Source: Paludibacteraceae bacterium
Lineage (GTDB): Bacteria; Bacteroidota; Bacteroidia; Bacteroidales; Paludibacteraceae
Assembly: GCA_024401475.1 (NCBI GenBank)
Contig: JAKSKZ010000002.1
Coordinates: forward strand, 1 to 64,000
Length of the DNA stretch: 64,000 nucleotides
Reading direction: 5' to 3'
This document shows, in pieces, positions 8,864 to 17,786 of this stretch. The position numbers and the translations under genes are program-made. How positions within the stretch are numbered: position 1 is the first letter of the stretch; each line of letters starts with the position of its first letter. The notes beneath the pieces are model-generated. The model was not told the DNA's origin. It made no database searches and was given only the letters and a program-made list of their open reading frames with translations.

Positions 8864-9894
8864 AAGTATTTTGTTATTTGCGCGTGAGCAAAGTTATCCA
8901 TTTCATTAATCATATTGACGGCCGACTGCAGAATCGGATAGGCACAAATGGCACCCGTCCCCTCGCCCAAACGCATTCCAAGATGGAGTAAAGGTTCCGC
9001 TCCCATTTCCTGCAACATTAATTTATGTCCACCCTCATCTCCTTGATGTCCAAACACAGCATAGTCAAGGACATTCTTATCCATCTTAGCTGCTGCCAAC
9101 ATACAAGCAGTCATAATGAAACCATCCACTAAAACTATCATTCTCAATTCTGCAGCCCTCAACATGGCTCCAATAGCAGCCACCATCTCAAAGCCAGCAA
9201 AATAGCTAAGAATAGTGTCAATAGGCGCAGAAGGATTACATCTTAGAAATGTATCAACAGACTCCTTCAATACTTCATACTTATGCTGAACCCCTTGAGC
9301 ATTCAATCCCGAACCAGCCCCTACGCAATCACCCAAAGGAATACCAAGCAATAGATGCATAAGAATGCTCGAAGGGGAGGTGTTAGCAATACCCATCTCC
9401 CCAAAAGAGATGACGTTACAACCCTCCGAAAAACACTCATCAACCTGCTCAGCTCCGGTAGAGAGTGCCTTACTATAATCAGAAGCATTCATAGCTGGAG
9501 AAAAGCGGAAATTAGCCGTTCCCCGCTGTATCTTTCTATGAATGATATGCGTATATCCTTCTAAATCATAATCAACACCTACATCCACCACCCTCAAGGA
9601 AAAATCATGCTGACGGCAAAACATATTGACACCACCGCCACCTTTCCCGTAATTAATCATCTGTTGCCAAGTGACCTCCCTCGGAGAAGCCGATACGTTC
9701 TCTTTTTCTATTCCATGGTCACCCCCAAACAGAATATGGCAAGGGTGCTTTAGTTTAGGAGTTAAAGAGTTTTGTATGAGACAAACTTGCATCGCAAGCG
9801 ACTCCAAACGTCCCAAAGAGCCTTTGGGTTTATTCAAATTGTCTATCTTCTCTTGAATGGAAGATTGCAATGTTTTATCAGTAGGAACTATCAT
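8860..9894 (-). CDS. cobT: Nicotinate-nucleotide--dimethylbenzimidazole phosphoribosyltransferase
   Basis: CobT transfers phosphoribose from nicotinate mononucleotide to dimethylbenzimidazole or another base, making alpha-ribazole phosphate. The 344-aa length is typical. Visible family signatures include the N-terminal KPKGSLGRLE, ILFGGDHGI, SFGEMGIANT and the C-terminal GMRLGEGTGA, which carries the catalytic glutamate. It overlaps cobU upstream and cobS downstream by 4 bases each, indicating coupled translation. Confidence 0.95.
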   Translation of the reverse strand: MIVPTDKTLQSSIQEKIDNLNKPKGSLGRLESLAMQVCLIQNSLTPKLKHPCHILFGGDHGIEKENVSASPREVTWQQMINYGKGGGGVNMFCRQHDFSLRVVDVGVDYDLEGYTHIIHRKIQRGTANFRFSPAMNASDYSKALSTGAEQVDECFSEGCNVISFGEMGIANTSPSSILMHLLLGIPLGDCVGAGSGLNAQGVQHKYEVLKESVDTFLRCNPSAPIDTILSYFAGFEMVAAIGAMLRAAELRMIVLVDGFIMTACMLAAAKMDKNVLDYAVFGHQGDEGGHKLMLQEMGAEPLLHLGMRLGEGTGAICAYPILQSAVNMINEMDNFAHAQITKYF

Positions 9895-10397
9895 TTTATC
9901 TTAACGGGGATACCAGAAACCATAAGAACCACTTCATCCGCCTTACTGGCCACATATTGGTTGAACCAACCGAGCAAATCTGTGAATTTTCGTTGGACTT
10001 CATTCGGGCTGACGCCGCCCAAGCCTATTTCGTTGGTGACGAAGATAAACGTGGCCTCCTGCTGGGTAAAGCGGTCAAATTCTGTCTTCAAGGCAGACAA
10101 GGAGCATTCCACCTCCTGCATCTCGAAGAAATAGTTGGTGGCCCACAACGTGCAACAGTCAACCAACACCACTTTTCCCGAAACATCATGCCGACTCAAT
10201 TCCTTTTCTTCCTCGATAGAGGTCCATTGCGGGCCACGCCTCTGCTTATGCATTTCAACCCTTCCACGGAATTCATCGTCCCAAATATGAGCAGTCGCCA
10301 TATAGATAGGAGTGGGGGTCAACGAAAGAGCCAAATTCTCGGCATGCTGACTTTTACCAGACCGCTGTCCTCCCGTAATCAGAATAATCTTTTTCAT
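9891..10397 (-). CDS. cobU: Adenosylcobinamide kinase/guanylyltransferase
   Basis: CobU phosphorylates adenosylcobinamide and then transfers GMP to give adenosylcobinamide-GDP. The 168-aa product starts with the Walker A motif ILITGGQRSGKSQHAE. The MATAHIWDDEFRGRVEMHKQRR segment carries the His that is guanylylated in the family, and VLVDCCTLW is the Walker B region. It overlaps cobT by 4 bases and lies 8 bases downstream of the HAD phosphatase gene. Confidence 0.95.
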   Translation of the reverse strand: MKKIILITGGQRSGKSQHAENLALSLTPTPIYMATAHIWDDEFRGRVEMHKQRRGPQWTSIEEEKELSRHDVSGKVVLVDCCTLWATNYFFEMQEVECSLSALKTEFDRFTQQEATFIFVTNEIGLGGVSPNEVQRKFTDLLGWFNQYVASKADEVVLMVSGIPVKIK

Positions 10398-10405
10398 CTA
10401 CCTCA

Positions 10406-11119
10406 TCAAAGCAAAGAAGGTATTTCTCGTAAAGAATTGACAAGAAAAGTCACGGGACGAGGAGGAACAAACGATGCATCCCATCTGTTAAATAATAACG
10501 TGTCAATTCCTGCATTCATAGCGCCTTCTATATCCGTTCCGTAATTATCCCCTATCATCAGTGTGGTTGAAGGATTTGCCTTTGTTTTATCAAGAGCATA
10601 GTCAAAGAAGACTTTAGAGGGTTTGTTTGCTCCGGCATCTTCGCTTAAAATGATCGTATTGAAGAAATCTTCCAACCCCGATGATTTCAGTTTTTTATAT
10701 TGCACCTCATGGAAACCATTACTACAGATATGCATTCGATAGCCTTTCTCCTTCAGATAAACCAATAGTTCACGAGCACCATCAACTACGCCAGATTTCG
10801 AAGAGCAAAAATCCAAGAAACGGTCACTCAATTCCAAGCAATACTTTTCCGTAGGATCAATGCCAACACCTTTGGACAAAGGCAATCGGAAGCGTTCAAC
10901 GATTAGATAATCACGACTAATCTCTCCTTTTGCATAAAGCGACCAAAGGTAAACATTCGCCTCCCAATAGGCCTTATAAAAGACCTCCGGATCTGAGAAA
11001 TATTGGGACAGATGAGCATCTTCAAACAACTCGCGCAAAGCGATGACGGAGTTTCCTCTCGTGTCGTACAACGTATCGTCGAAATCAATGAAAAGATCAA
11101 TGTATTTATTCATAATCAT
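10406..11119 (-). CDS. YjjG-type HAD phosphatase within the cobalamin operon
   Basis: This 237-aa protein has the full HAD motif set: nucleophile in DLFIDFDDTLYDTRGNS (motif I), ICSNGF (motif II), ANKPSKVFF (motif III lysine) and LMIGDNYGTDIEGAMNAG (motif IV), with an alpha-helical C1 cap between I and II. It is most like YjjG-family 5'-nucleotidases. It lies 8 bases before cobU and 7 after cbiB, so it is part of the cobalamin unit. Since alpha-ribazole-5'-phosphate phosphatase (CobC) is missing here, this enzyme may supply that step; that is inference. Confidence 0.85.
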   Translation of the reverse strand: MIMNKYIDLFIDFDDTLYDTRGNSVIALRELFEDAHLSQYFSDPEVFYKAYWEANVYLWSLYAKGEISRDYLIVERFRLPLSKGVGIDPTEKYCLELSDRFLDFCSSKSGVVDGARELLVYLKEKGYRMHICSNGFHEVQYKKLKSSGLEDFFNTIILSEDAGANKPSKVFFDYALDKTKANPSTTLMIGDNYGTDIEGAMNAGIDTLLFNRWDASFVPPRPVTFLVNSLREIPSLL

Positions 11120-11126
11120 TTAATTT

Positions 11127-12113
11127 TTAAAGTGAAAACACAACACATAGGATAACAAAGAGAAATGAAACACAAAGGGTTTCTGACTGGTTTGCAATTT
11201 TCAGGCTGATTGTCTTATCCGTGTCATCCAACAAACGAGCATTTTCACCAATATATGGTTTATAGAAATATTCTCCGAAATAATTATGAGGACCACCAAA
11301 CTGGCAATCCAAAATACTCGCCAACGCGGCTTCCGGCCAACCACTATTCGGGGATGCATGCTTAGGGCCATATTTACAAACGAAAGCACAACATTGGCCG
11401 AAAGTGAGACTTTTAGAATATCTAACGCCGACTATCAATATTAATATAGCAGTTAATCGTGCTGGTATATAATTAGCCACATCGTCTATCCTTGCAGCCC
11501 AACAGCCGAAATCAAGATAACGAGGCGTATGATATCCTATCATTGAATCAAGCGTATTAACCATCTTATACATCATCATGCCAGGCACTCCCCATAGCAT
11601 GAACCAAAAGAGAGGAGCCACCACTCCGTCGCTCAAATTTTCGGCCAAAGTTTCCAATGCAGCAGCCTTAACCTCTTGTTCGGAGAGATTCTGTGTATCC
11701 CTACCAACAATACGAGCCACTTGACTTCTGCCCTCCTCAAGACTTCTATCCAACGCCTCAAAAACCATTCTCACCTCTTTTCGAAGTGTACAGCCCGCCA
11801 AACAATAAAAGACCGCTATGGATTGGAATAATACCAAGCAGATAAAACTAAAGTGTTTACCCCCGTAATTTTCAATGAAACACAAAGCATTTATCATTGT
11901 CCTAAACAAAAGGAATATCAGGACAATGCTCCCTATTGCCAACAAAGCCCCTTTGAATTTACGACAGCACCCTTTATTCAGCCGATGTTCCCAAAAACTG
12001 ATCCATCTACCCATATAGACAACAGGGTGAGGTAATGCCTCTGGGTCGCCAAAGACATGGTCCAATATCCACCCTAAAATCAAAGGAAGCAGAAGTAACA
12101 TCAAGCCATCCAT
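11127..12113 (-). CDS. cbiB: Adenosylcobinamide-phosphate synthase
   Basis: CbiB attaches (R)-1-amino-2-propanol O-phosphate to adenosylcobyric acid in the membrane. The 328-aa product has about five membrane helices and recognisable segments GDPEALPHPVVYMGRWI near the start, ETLAENLSDGVVAPLFW in the middle and LDSMIGYHTPRYLDFG after it. It overlaps the CobD-like gene by 13 bases upstream. Gene names differ between organisms (cbiB in Salmonella, cobD in Pseudomonas). Confidence 0.95.
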   Translation of the reverse strand: MDGLMLLLLPLILGWILDHVFGDPEALPHPVVYMGRWISFWEHRLNKGCCRKFKGALLAIGSIVLIFLLFRTMINALCFIENYGGKHFSFICLVLFQSIAVFYCLAGCTLRKEVRMVFEALDRSLEEGRSQVARIVGRDTQNLSEQEVKAAALETLAENLSDGVVAPLFWFMLWGVPGMMMYKMVNTLDSMIGYHTPRYLDFGCWAARIDDVANYIPARLTAILILIVGVRYSKSLTFGQCCAFVCKYGPKHASPNSGWPEAALASILDCQFGGPHNYFGEYFYKPYIGENARLLDDTDKTISLKIANQSETLCVSFLFVILCVVFSL

Positions 12114-13105
12114 TCCGATATGCCCTTTATGAGCAATTCATTCTCCTTTGGAGTCTGAATTGCGATTCGAAAATAAGAGGAGTCTAAGCCTTCAAAATTA
12201 GAGGCATCGCGAATCAAAACTCCATAAGAACCCACCAAAAAATTCTTCAAATCGGAAGCCCTTCCCTTGGGCAGACGACACAACAGGATATGCATATCCG
12301 AAGGTAGAACCTCTATCCCTATTTGTTGAAGCGAAGCGGACACTCGACATGCCTCTTCCAACATCTCAATCAAATCAATTGAATAATCTTGCAAATGGGA
12401 AAAGATATAAAGTCCCGCCTCTATGGCCAACTGATTAACAGTCCAAGGCACGGAACAGAGTGCTATCTTATCTATAAGGGTAGCATGAGCTGTCATATAC
12501 CCCAAACGAAGTCCTGGGATGGAAAAGTCCTTCGTCATCGAATGTAGCAGCACCACATTCTGAAGAGACACCGCCTCTTGCGGTGAAATAACTGGAGACG
12601 ACACAAACGCCGCATAACTTGCATCCACGATAAAAACCGTATCAGGCAACGACTGAATCGTCCCCAACAAAAAATCCTTGTCTATCAATTGCCCCGTGGG
12701 ATTATTCGGATTACAAAGCCAAACCAATTGAGTCTTGGGAGGAATTTCCTTCAATGATTGAAAGAAACTAACCGAATGCCCATGCATACGGCAAGCATCT
12801 GCATATTCCGAAAAAGTCGGGACTAAAACCGATGAATGCGAGCCTCTAAATGCCTGAGCAATCTGATAAATTGCCTGCGTAGCACCATTCGTCACCAACA
12901 CCTCATTAGATGATATATTTGAGTGTTTTGCGACAACACATTCCAAACGTTTAGGGGTTGGTTCGGGGTAATTTTCTATAGTAGGCAATTTTTGCGTAAG
13001 ATGATCATATAATCCGTTGTGAGGAAAACGGCCATATACATTAGAACTGAAATTCGCTTTAATCTCAGCATAGTCGTATATATCATCGCCGTGTCCATTA
13101 ATCAT
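12101..13105 (-). CDS. cobD: L-threonine-O-3-phosphate decarboxylase (CobD-like)
   Basis: This 334-aa fold-type I PLP enzyme resembles histidinol-phosphate aminotransferase and Salmonella CobD, which makes the aminopropanol phosphate used by CbiB. The PLP lysine is in SMTKDFSIPGLRLGY, the cofactor Asp in FIVDASYAAF, and the NPNNPTGQ motif is present. Being first in the unit and overlapping cbiB supports the decarboxylase assignment over a general aminotransferase. No cobalamin riboswitch is evident in the 80 bases upstream, which hold a terminator for the preceding gene. Confidence 0.88.
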   Translation of the reverse strand: MINGHGDDIYDYAEIKANFSSNVYGRFPHNGLYDHLTQKLPTIENYPEPTPKRLECVVAKHSNISSNEVLVTNGATQAIYQIAQAFRGSHSSVLVPTFSEYADACRMHGHSVSFFQSLKEIPPKTQLVWLCNPNNPTGQLIDKDFLLGTIQSLPDTVFIVDASYAAFVSSPVISPQEAVSLQNVVLLHSMTKDFSIPGLRLGYMTAHATLIDKIALCSVPWTVNQLAIEAGLYIFSHLQDYSIDLIEMLEEACRVSASLQQIGIEVLPSDMHILLCRLPKGRASDLKNFLVGSYGVLIRDASNFEGLDSSYFRIAIQTPKENELLIKGISEWMA

Positions 13106-13120
13106 ATCACCAGCCCTATA

Positions 13121-13158
13121 AAAACAAAATAGTAAGTACCCCGAAAGGATACTTACTA
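13121..13158 (-). terminator. Terminator of the 4,6-dehydratase gene
   Basis: TAGTAAGTA (13130-13138) pairs with TACTTACTA (13150-13158) around a short GC-closed loop. On the minus strand it is followed by a TTTTGTTTT tract. It ends transcripts coming from the capsule region before the cobalamin operon. Confidence 0.8.
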
Positions 13159-13184
13159 AATTATATCTATTTTCAAAAACACCT

Positions 13185-15116
13185 TCAATCTTGTTTGTCT
13201 AGCACTTCATACTTTGAGTGGCGGCTCTTAAACTCAGGGACAATCTCCTTCATCACCTTCACAATAGCCATATCATCGTATGTACGGCTTGCCTCCAAAA
13301 GACGATCTTCATTTCGACAAGCATCCTCATAATCATATTCACGGACAGCAGCAATCTTAATCTTAGGATGGAAAGTCGGCTTTGTACTTTCAGAGTCGTT
13401 GAGCACCTCCTCATATAGTTTCTCGCCATCACGCAAGCCTGTGAAAACGATATCGACATTCTTAACTCGGCTCAAAGAAATCATTCGCTTCGCCAAATCA
13501 ACAATGCGAACAGGATCGCCCATATCGAAAACGAAGATTTCGCCACCCTTGCCAAATGTTCCGGCCTCCAAGACCAACTTGCACGCCTCGGAGATCAACA
13601 TAAAGAACCTGATAATGTCAGGATGAGTAACCGTTACAGGACCACCGTTCTTAATTTGCTCTCTAAATAGAGGAATAACGGAACCATTGCTACCCAAAAC
13701 ATTACCGAAACGAGTCGTGACAAACTGAGTTACGCCCTTAACCTTTCCTTCAACAATTGCCTTGTTCAAACTCTGGCAATAGATTTCACAAATACGCTTG
13801 CTACATCCCATCACGTTAGTTGGGTTTACAGCCTTGTCCGTGCTGACCATCACGAACTTCTTCGTGCCATATTTCACCGACAAATCAGCGATGACTCTCG
13901 TACCGTAAATGTTATTTTGGACAGCCTCCGACGGATTATCCTCCATCATCGGAACATGTTTGTAAGCAGCTGCATGGAATACATAATCAGGCTTATACTC
14001 TTTGAAGATGCTCTCCATCCTAGGCTGATTAGCAATGCTAGTCACAATAGTTTGAGATTTAACATAAGAGAATTGGCGAGCCATCATCAAACGAATATCG
14101 TGCATTGGAGTCTCTGCCTGATCTATCAAGATCATCTGCTCCGGGTTATACTTAGCCACCTGACGAACAATCTCAGAACCAATGGAACCTGCAGCCCCCG
14201 TAATCAATATCTTTTTATCCTTCAAAAGAGCTCCAATGGCATCCATGTCCACCTCAATCTTCTTACGAGGCAAAAGATCCTCAATATCAACCTCATGCAT
14301 ACGGTCTTGAAGAAGTTCCGACTTACCGTCCCACTCTTCAGCTTGAGGCATCATCATAATCTTGATGCCTTTTTGAAGAAGGCCGTCAATCAATTCTGTA
14401 CGTTCACGGAATGTTTCACTTTGCAAAGGAGAGACAATGAGAGCATCGATATTCATCTGCATCATTCTTACCAGCAAATCGTCATCATCAGGGTAAACCT
14501 TCACTCCCATCAACATCATGCCCTCCATCTCACCATTAGGAGAAACAAAGCCTTTCAATCTATATTTACGAGGTTCCTGACTACGTATGCTCTTGGCCAA
14601 ACTAATTCCACCTTCGCGCACACCATATACAAAAGCTAACTTTGCACCATTCTCTCGCAACATATCGTATACAGCCTTTACGAATAGACGTTCCAGACAT
14701 AGTAACAATGTGCCTAAAAAGAATACGATAATAATAGCACGAGTTTTAGGTAAAAGAATAGCTGATGATTCAACATTAAGAAAATCCAATGACCATTGAA
14801 ACAACCACGCCGCAACAGAAGCTTCCAACATAGCACCTATTACCCGATACATATCAACAAACGAAGAATAGCGAATAATTCCAGTAAACGTATGCATCAA
14901 TCGGAAAAACAATGCGTATATCATTGTGCAAAGCAAAGTTCCCGATACCATTGGCCAAAAATTATGAAGAAACCAATTGCCCCTATTTAACAAATAAAAC
15001 GAAAGCAAGTATGAGCAAAATATGACAAAACAATCTATCAATAGAACTCCCCAATAAGGCAATGCCTTTTTAGAAAAATACCATTTAGATAATTTAATAA
15101 GTAAACCAAAATTCAT
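13185..15116 (-). CDS. Membrane-bound nucleotide-sugar 4,6-dehydratase (CapD/PglF/WbpM family)
   Basis: This 643-aa protein has four N-terminal membrane helices (about residues 10-140), a CoA-binding-like Rossmann domain and a C-terminal SDR domain starting at GAAGSIGSEIVRQ. The catalytic region is MVSTDKAVNPTNVMGCSKR, with Lys in place of the usual active-site Tyr region, as in the WbpM/PglF type. It is expected to convert UDP-GlcNAc to UDP-4-keto-6-deoxy-HexNAc, which the aminotransferase at 18388 could use. It has its own promoter and terminator, so it can be expressed apart from the upstream capsule genes. Confidence 0.9.
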   Translation of the reverse strand: MNFGLLIKLSKWYFSKKALPYWGVLLIDCFVIFCSYLLSFYLLNRGNWFLHNFWPMVSGTLLCTMIYALFFRLMHTFTGIIRYSSFVDMYRVIGAMLEASVAAWLFQWSLDFLNVESSAILLPKTRAIIIVFFLGTLLLCLERLFVKAVYDMLRENGAKLAFVYGVREGGISLAKSIRSQEPRKYRLKGFVSPNGEMEGMMLMGVKVYPDDDDLLVRMMQMNIDALIVSPLQSETFRERTELIDGLLQKGIKIMMMPQAEEWDGKSELLQDRMHEVDIEDLLPRKKIEVDMDAIGALLKDKKILITGAAGSIGSEIVRQVAKYNPEQMILIDQAETPMHDIRLMMARQFSYVKSQTIVTSIANQPRMESIFKEYKPDYVFHAAAYKHVPMMEDNPSEAVQNNIYGTRVIADLSVKYGTKKFVMVSTDKAVNPTNVMGCSKRICEIYCQSLNKAIVEGKVKGVTQFVTTRFGNVLGSNGSVIPLFREQIKNGGPVTVTHPDIIRFFMLISEACKLVLEAGTFGKGGEIFVFDMGDPVRIVDLAKRMISLSRVKNVDIVFTGLRDGEKLYEEVLNDSESTKPTFHPKIKIAAVREYDYEDACRNEDRLLEASRTYDDMAIVKVMKEIVPEFKSRHSKYEVLDKQD

Positions 15117-15243
15117 ACTAACAATAAATTAGATAAAACTTAGGAAAGCTATCTCAATAAGAATATAATTCCAATTCTATAAATCATCCATTTTTTAATC
15201 TGTAAATCAAACAGATTCTTAACATATCAAAACTAATCTTTTG

Positions 15244-15275
15244 CAAAAGTAATGATTTAAATCAACATTCACAAA
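15244..15275 (-). promoter_or_regulatory. Promoter of the 4,6-dehydratase gene
   Basis: On the minus strand TTTG (15275-15272) and TACTTTTG (15251-15244) are 20 bases apart, a good Bacteroidetes -33/-7 pair. It begins right after the stop codon of the GT4 gene and leaves a leader of about 120 nt. Confidence 0.7.
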
Positions 15276-15279
15276 AAAA

Positions 15280-16518
15280 TCAATCAATAACACTCTTCAA
15301 GACTTCCACATATCGCTTTGTCCCCACCTCTTTCGTGAGGTTTTGTAAAACAAATTGTCGCCCGTTGACGCCCATATTCTCACATAAAGAATGATCATTA
15401 TAAAGTTGAATAATGGAAGATTTGAAAGCTGCTTTATCTCCTGCTTTCGTAAAAAGTCCGCAGTTATGTCCTTCAACAATCGACTTCAACTCATTCTCGT
15501 CAAAATTGGCCAGCACAGGACGAGAGGCTGACATTATGCTCCACGTTTTACTCGGCACGCTATTAGCGCCAACGCCCGGTTTCGAAATGACAAGTCCCAC
15601 ATCGCCCAAGCTAAAAACATAAGAAATATCCTCGTAGGGTTGGAAAGGCAAAAGATGTATGGTTTTCAACTTGTGATTTGCGACGAAAGCCTCAACATTC
15701 TTTTTATACGCCCCTTCGCCAACAAGAACCAAATGAATATCAGGAAATTCAGATGCAAGTTCTTTCATCACCTCTAACAAAAGATCCATATTCTGCGTCA
15801 GCCCAATATTGCCGCAATAAGAGAGATAAAACTTAGATCGATCCAACCCATACGCATCAAACAATTTGTTTTGCGAACGAGGAATATCAACCACCGCATT
15901 CTGATCCACCCAATTATAAACCACCTCTATTTTCTCTTCCGGAACCCCCTTCGCCATGATATTCTTCTTGAAGTCCTCCGAGATGACGATAATCTTGTCC
16001 GCATTCTTATAGGTGAAATTCTCAATCACACGCCCGATTTTCCAAAGCAAACCACCTTTCTTTGCAAGCCCAGTTCCGACCAAAGAGTCTGGGAAAATGT
16101 CTTGGAGGTTGTAGACGAAAGGAATATGTTTGATTTTTTTGAGGAAGGCACCAAGAAGCCCTTGGATGGGGGGAGTGCTAGCCAAGTATATACAATCCAC
16201 TTTAGAGGCACACAATCCATAATAGAATTGAATTATCCAACACAAAAGATATCTAACAGCTCTTAACAAAGGATTTTTCCCTTCAGAATAAAGACGGAAT
16301 CTTTTAACTATAACATTGTTCTCATACAAAAATTCTTTTTTATATCTCTTATTTTTGTATTCGATTTGTTCATCTTTAGAAAGACCTCTGCAAGGAGTTG
16401 GAACATATAATTCCACTTCTAAACCCGCATTAGCAAAGGCTTCCAATCTATTTTCTGCCAAATAAGAACTAGCCGCTTTTTCCGGAAGGAAATAAGCGGG
16501 CATATAAAGTATCTTCAT
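15280..16518 (-). CDS. Glycosyltransferase family 4 (WbuB-like)
   Basis: This 412-aa protein is a GT-B retaining glycosyltransferase. The N-terminus (MKILYMPAYFLPEKAAS) and the FVYNLQDIFPDS segment resemble WbuB-type aminosugar transferases. The C-terminal domain has YCGNIGLTQNMDLLLEVMKEL and the nucleotide-sugar site at about residues 285-345 (ISKPGVGANSVPSK). It probably adds the second sugar to the lipid-linked primer made by the transferase at 17787. It sits 16 bases downstream of the ATP-grasp gene. Confidence 0.85.
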   Translation of the reverse strand: MKILYMPAYFLPEKAASSYLAENRLEAFANAGLEVELYVPTPCRGLSKDEQIEYKNKRYKKEFLYENNVIVKRFRLYSEGKNPLLRAVRYLLCWIIQFYYGLCASKVDCIYLASTPPIQGLLGAFLKKIKHIPFVYNLQDIFPDSLVGTGLAKKGGLLWKIGRVIENFTYKNADKIIVISEDFKKNIMAKGVPEEKIEVVYNWVDQNAVVDIPRSQNKLFDAYGLDRSKFYLSYCGNIGLTQNMDLLLEVMKELASEFPDIHLVLVGEGAYKKNVEAFVANHKLKTIHLLPFQPYEDISYVFSLGDVGLVISKPGVGANSVPSKTWSIMSASRPVLANFDENELKSIVEGHNCGLFTKAGDKAAFKSSIIQLYNDHSLCENMGVNGRQFVLQNLTKEVGTKRYVEVLKSVID

Positions 16519-16534
16519 AATTCCAAATCTCGAC

Positions 16535-17773
16535 CTATGACCACATTATGCCCCTAATTTTCCCATCTGAGCCCCTTACACTAATATTGAGAGTCTTTTG
16601 TACTTTCTGTATCATATTTTCTATGTCAAGACGCGATTCTGCTGCAATTATAATAGGTCCCATGCGATGACCTTTATGTGTAAATTTGCTAGTCTTATTC
16701 CCTATTTTTATATCATCCAAAAACAACATTTTCACAAAAGACAATCCTTTCAATTCTGCCAATCCTTCAATTTCTACAATTTCCCCTTCCGGCAAATAAA
16801 AAGAAACATAGGCCGATGCTGATTCTTTTTTATTTGCTAATCGTGCCAAAACATTCCCAACTTCTTTAGTTGCACAATCCAATAGTAACGCGGACAAGTC
16901 AATTCCCGAATATAAAGGAACGAGATGCGAAGATATATACATCCCCCCTCCCCTCAAAGCACTCTCCACGATACATACTTTATGCTTTTTTTTGTCATAA
17001 AGGTATTCAGAATGAACTATCGCAAAATCAGGATTTACATATTGAGCCAAACGCTTCTCGTATGCAATAATTTCAGAAGTCACCGTAGTATCTAATCGAG
17101 AGGGAAAAATTGTCTGAGATGGAATAAACAAATTGGCTAATTCAAAATAAACCCTATCGGCGACCCCAATCGGATAATATTTTCCATGATACACAAATCC
17201 TTCAACTACAATCTCGTCTCCGCAAAAAAAAGATTCCACTATCGCTGTTTTAGATTGAGAGATAGACAAAGCATCCATTAAAGCCTCATAATATTCTACT
17301 TCGCCATTCACTTTTCTCACACCGAGGCTACTTTGTGAATCTGCAGGTTTTACAATCCAAGGATATGGAACATCCCGCATATTTTCAGGAACTTTCTTCT
17401 CTATTACCCTTGCATACTTAGGAACTGGTATCTTTAACTTTTCGCACATTTCGCGAAATTTGTTCTTATCACAATAGGAATTTACCTGTCCAACATTTAA
17501 TCCTGGGAGATTCATCTTTTCTGCAACATATGCTACAGTCGGCATCATTCTATCATTTTGATCCGAAAGAACAGCATCAACAGATTCCGTTTGAGCAATT
17601 TTCAGGACACCTTCCATATCAAATATATCATGATAATATACCCTGTCTGCTATCTTTATAACAGGTTGATTGCCAGGCAATGTAACAGCAATCAAATAGA
17701 AACCCCTTTCTTTTACTTTTTTAGATAAAAATAGTTGCCCAATACCAGCACCAACCATTAATATTTTTTTCAT
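16535..17773 (-). CDS. ATP-grasp ligase in a sugar-nucleotide module
   Basis: This 412-aa protein is an ATP-grasp enzyme of the carboxylate-amine ligase type. It opens with a Rossmann-like pre-ATP-grasp domain (KKILMVGAGIGQLFLSKK). ATP-binding segments include PWIVKPADSQSSLGV and IVESFFCGDEIVVEGF, and the metal site lies near VESALRGGGMYIS. It lies between the phosphoglycosyl transferase and a GT4, where Pgl-type clusters have a PglD acetyltransferase. It may ligate an amino or other acid to the 4-amino sugar made by its neighbours; substrate is inferred only. It is homologous to the protein at 28282. Confidence 0.8.
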   Translation of the reverse strand: MKKILMVGAGIGQLFLSKKVKERGFYLIAVTLPGNQPVIKIADRVYYHDIFDMEGVLKIAQTESVDAVLSDQNDRMMPTVAYVAEKMNLPGLNVGQVNSYCDKNKFREMCEKLKIPVPKYARVIEKKVPENMRDVPYPWIVKPADSQSSLGVRKVNGEVEYYEALMDALSISQSKTAIVESFFCGDEIVVEGFVYHGKYYPIGVADRVYFELANLFIPSQTIFPSRLDTTVTSEIIAYEKRLAQYVNPDFAIVHSEYLYDKKKHKVCIVESALRGGGMYISSHLVPLYSGIDLSALLLDCATKEVGNVLARLANKKESASAYVSFYLPEGEIVEIEGLAELKGLSFVKMLFLDDIKIGNKTSKFTHKGHRMGPIIIAAESRLDIENMIQKVQKTLNISVRGSDGKIRGIMWS

Positions 17774-17786
17774 AAGATTTCAAATC

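Noticed and set aside
13106..13184. Possible cobalamin riboswitch before the cobalamin operon
   Set aside because: The gap is only 80 bases and is filled by a terminator hairpin of the preceding gene.
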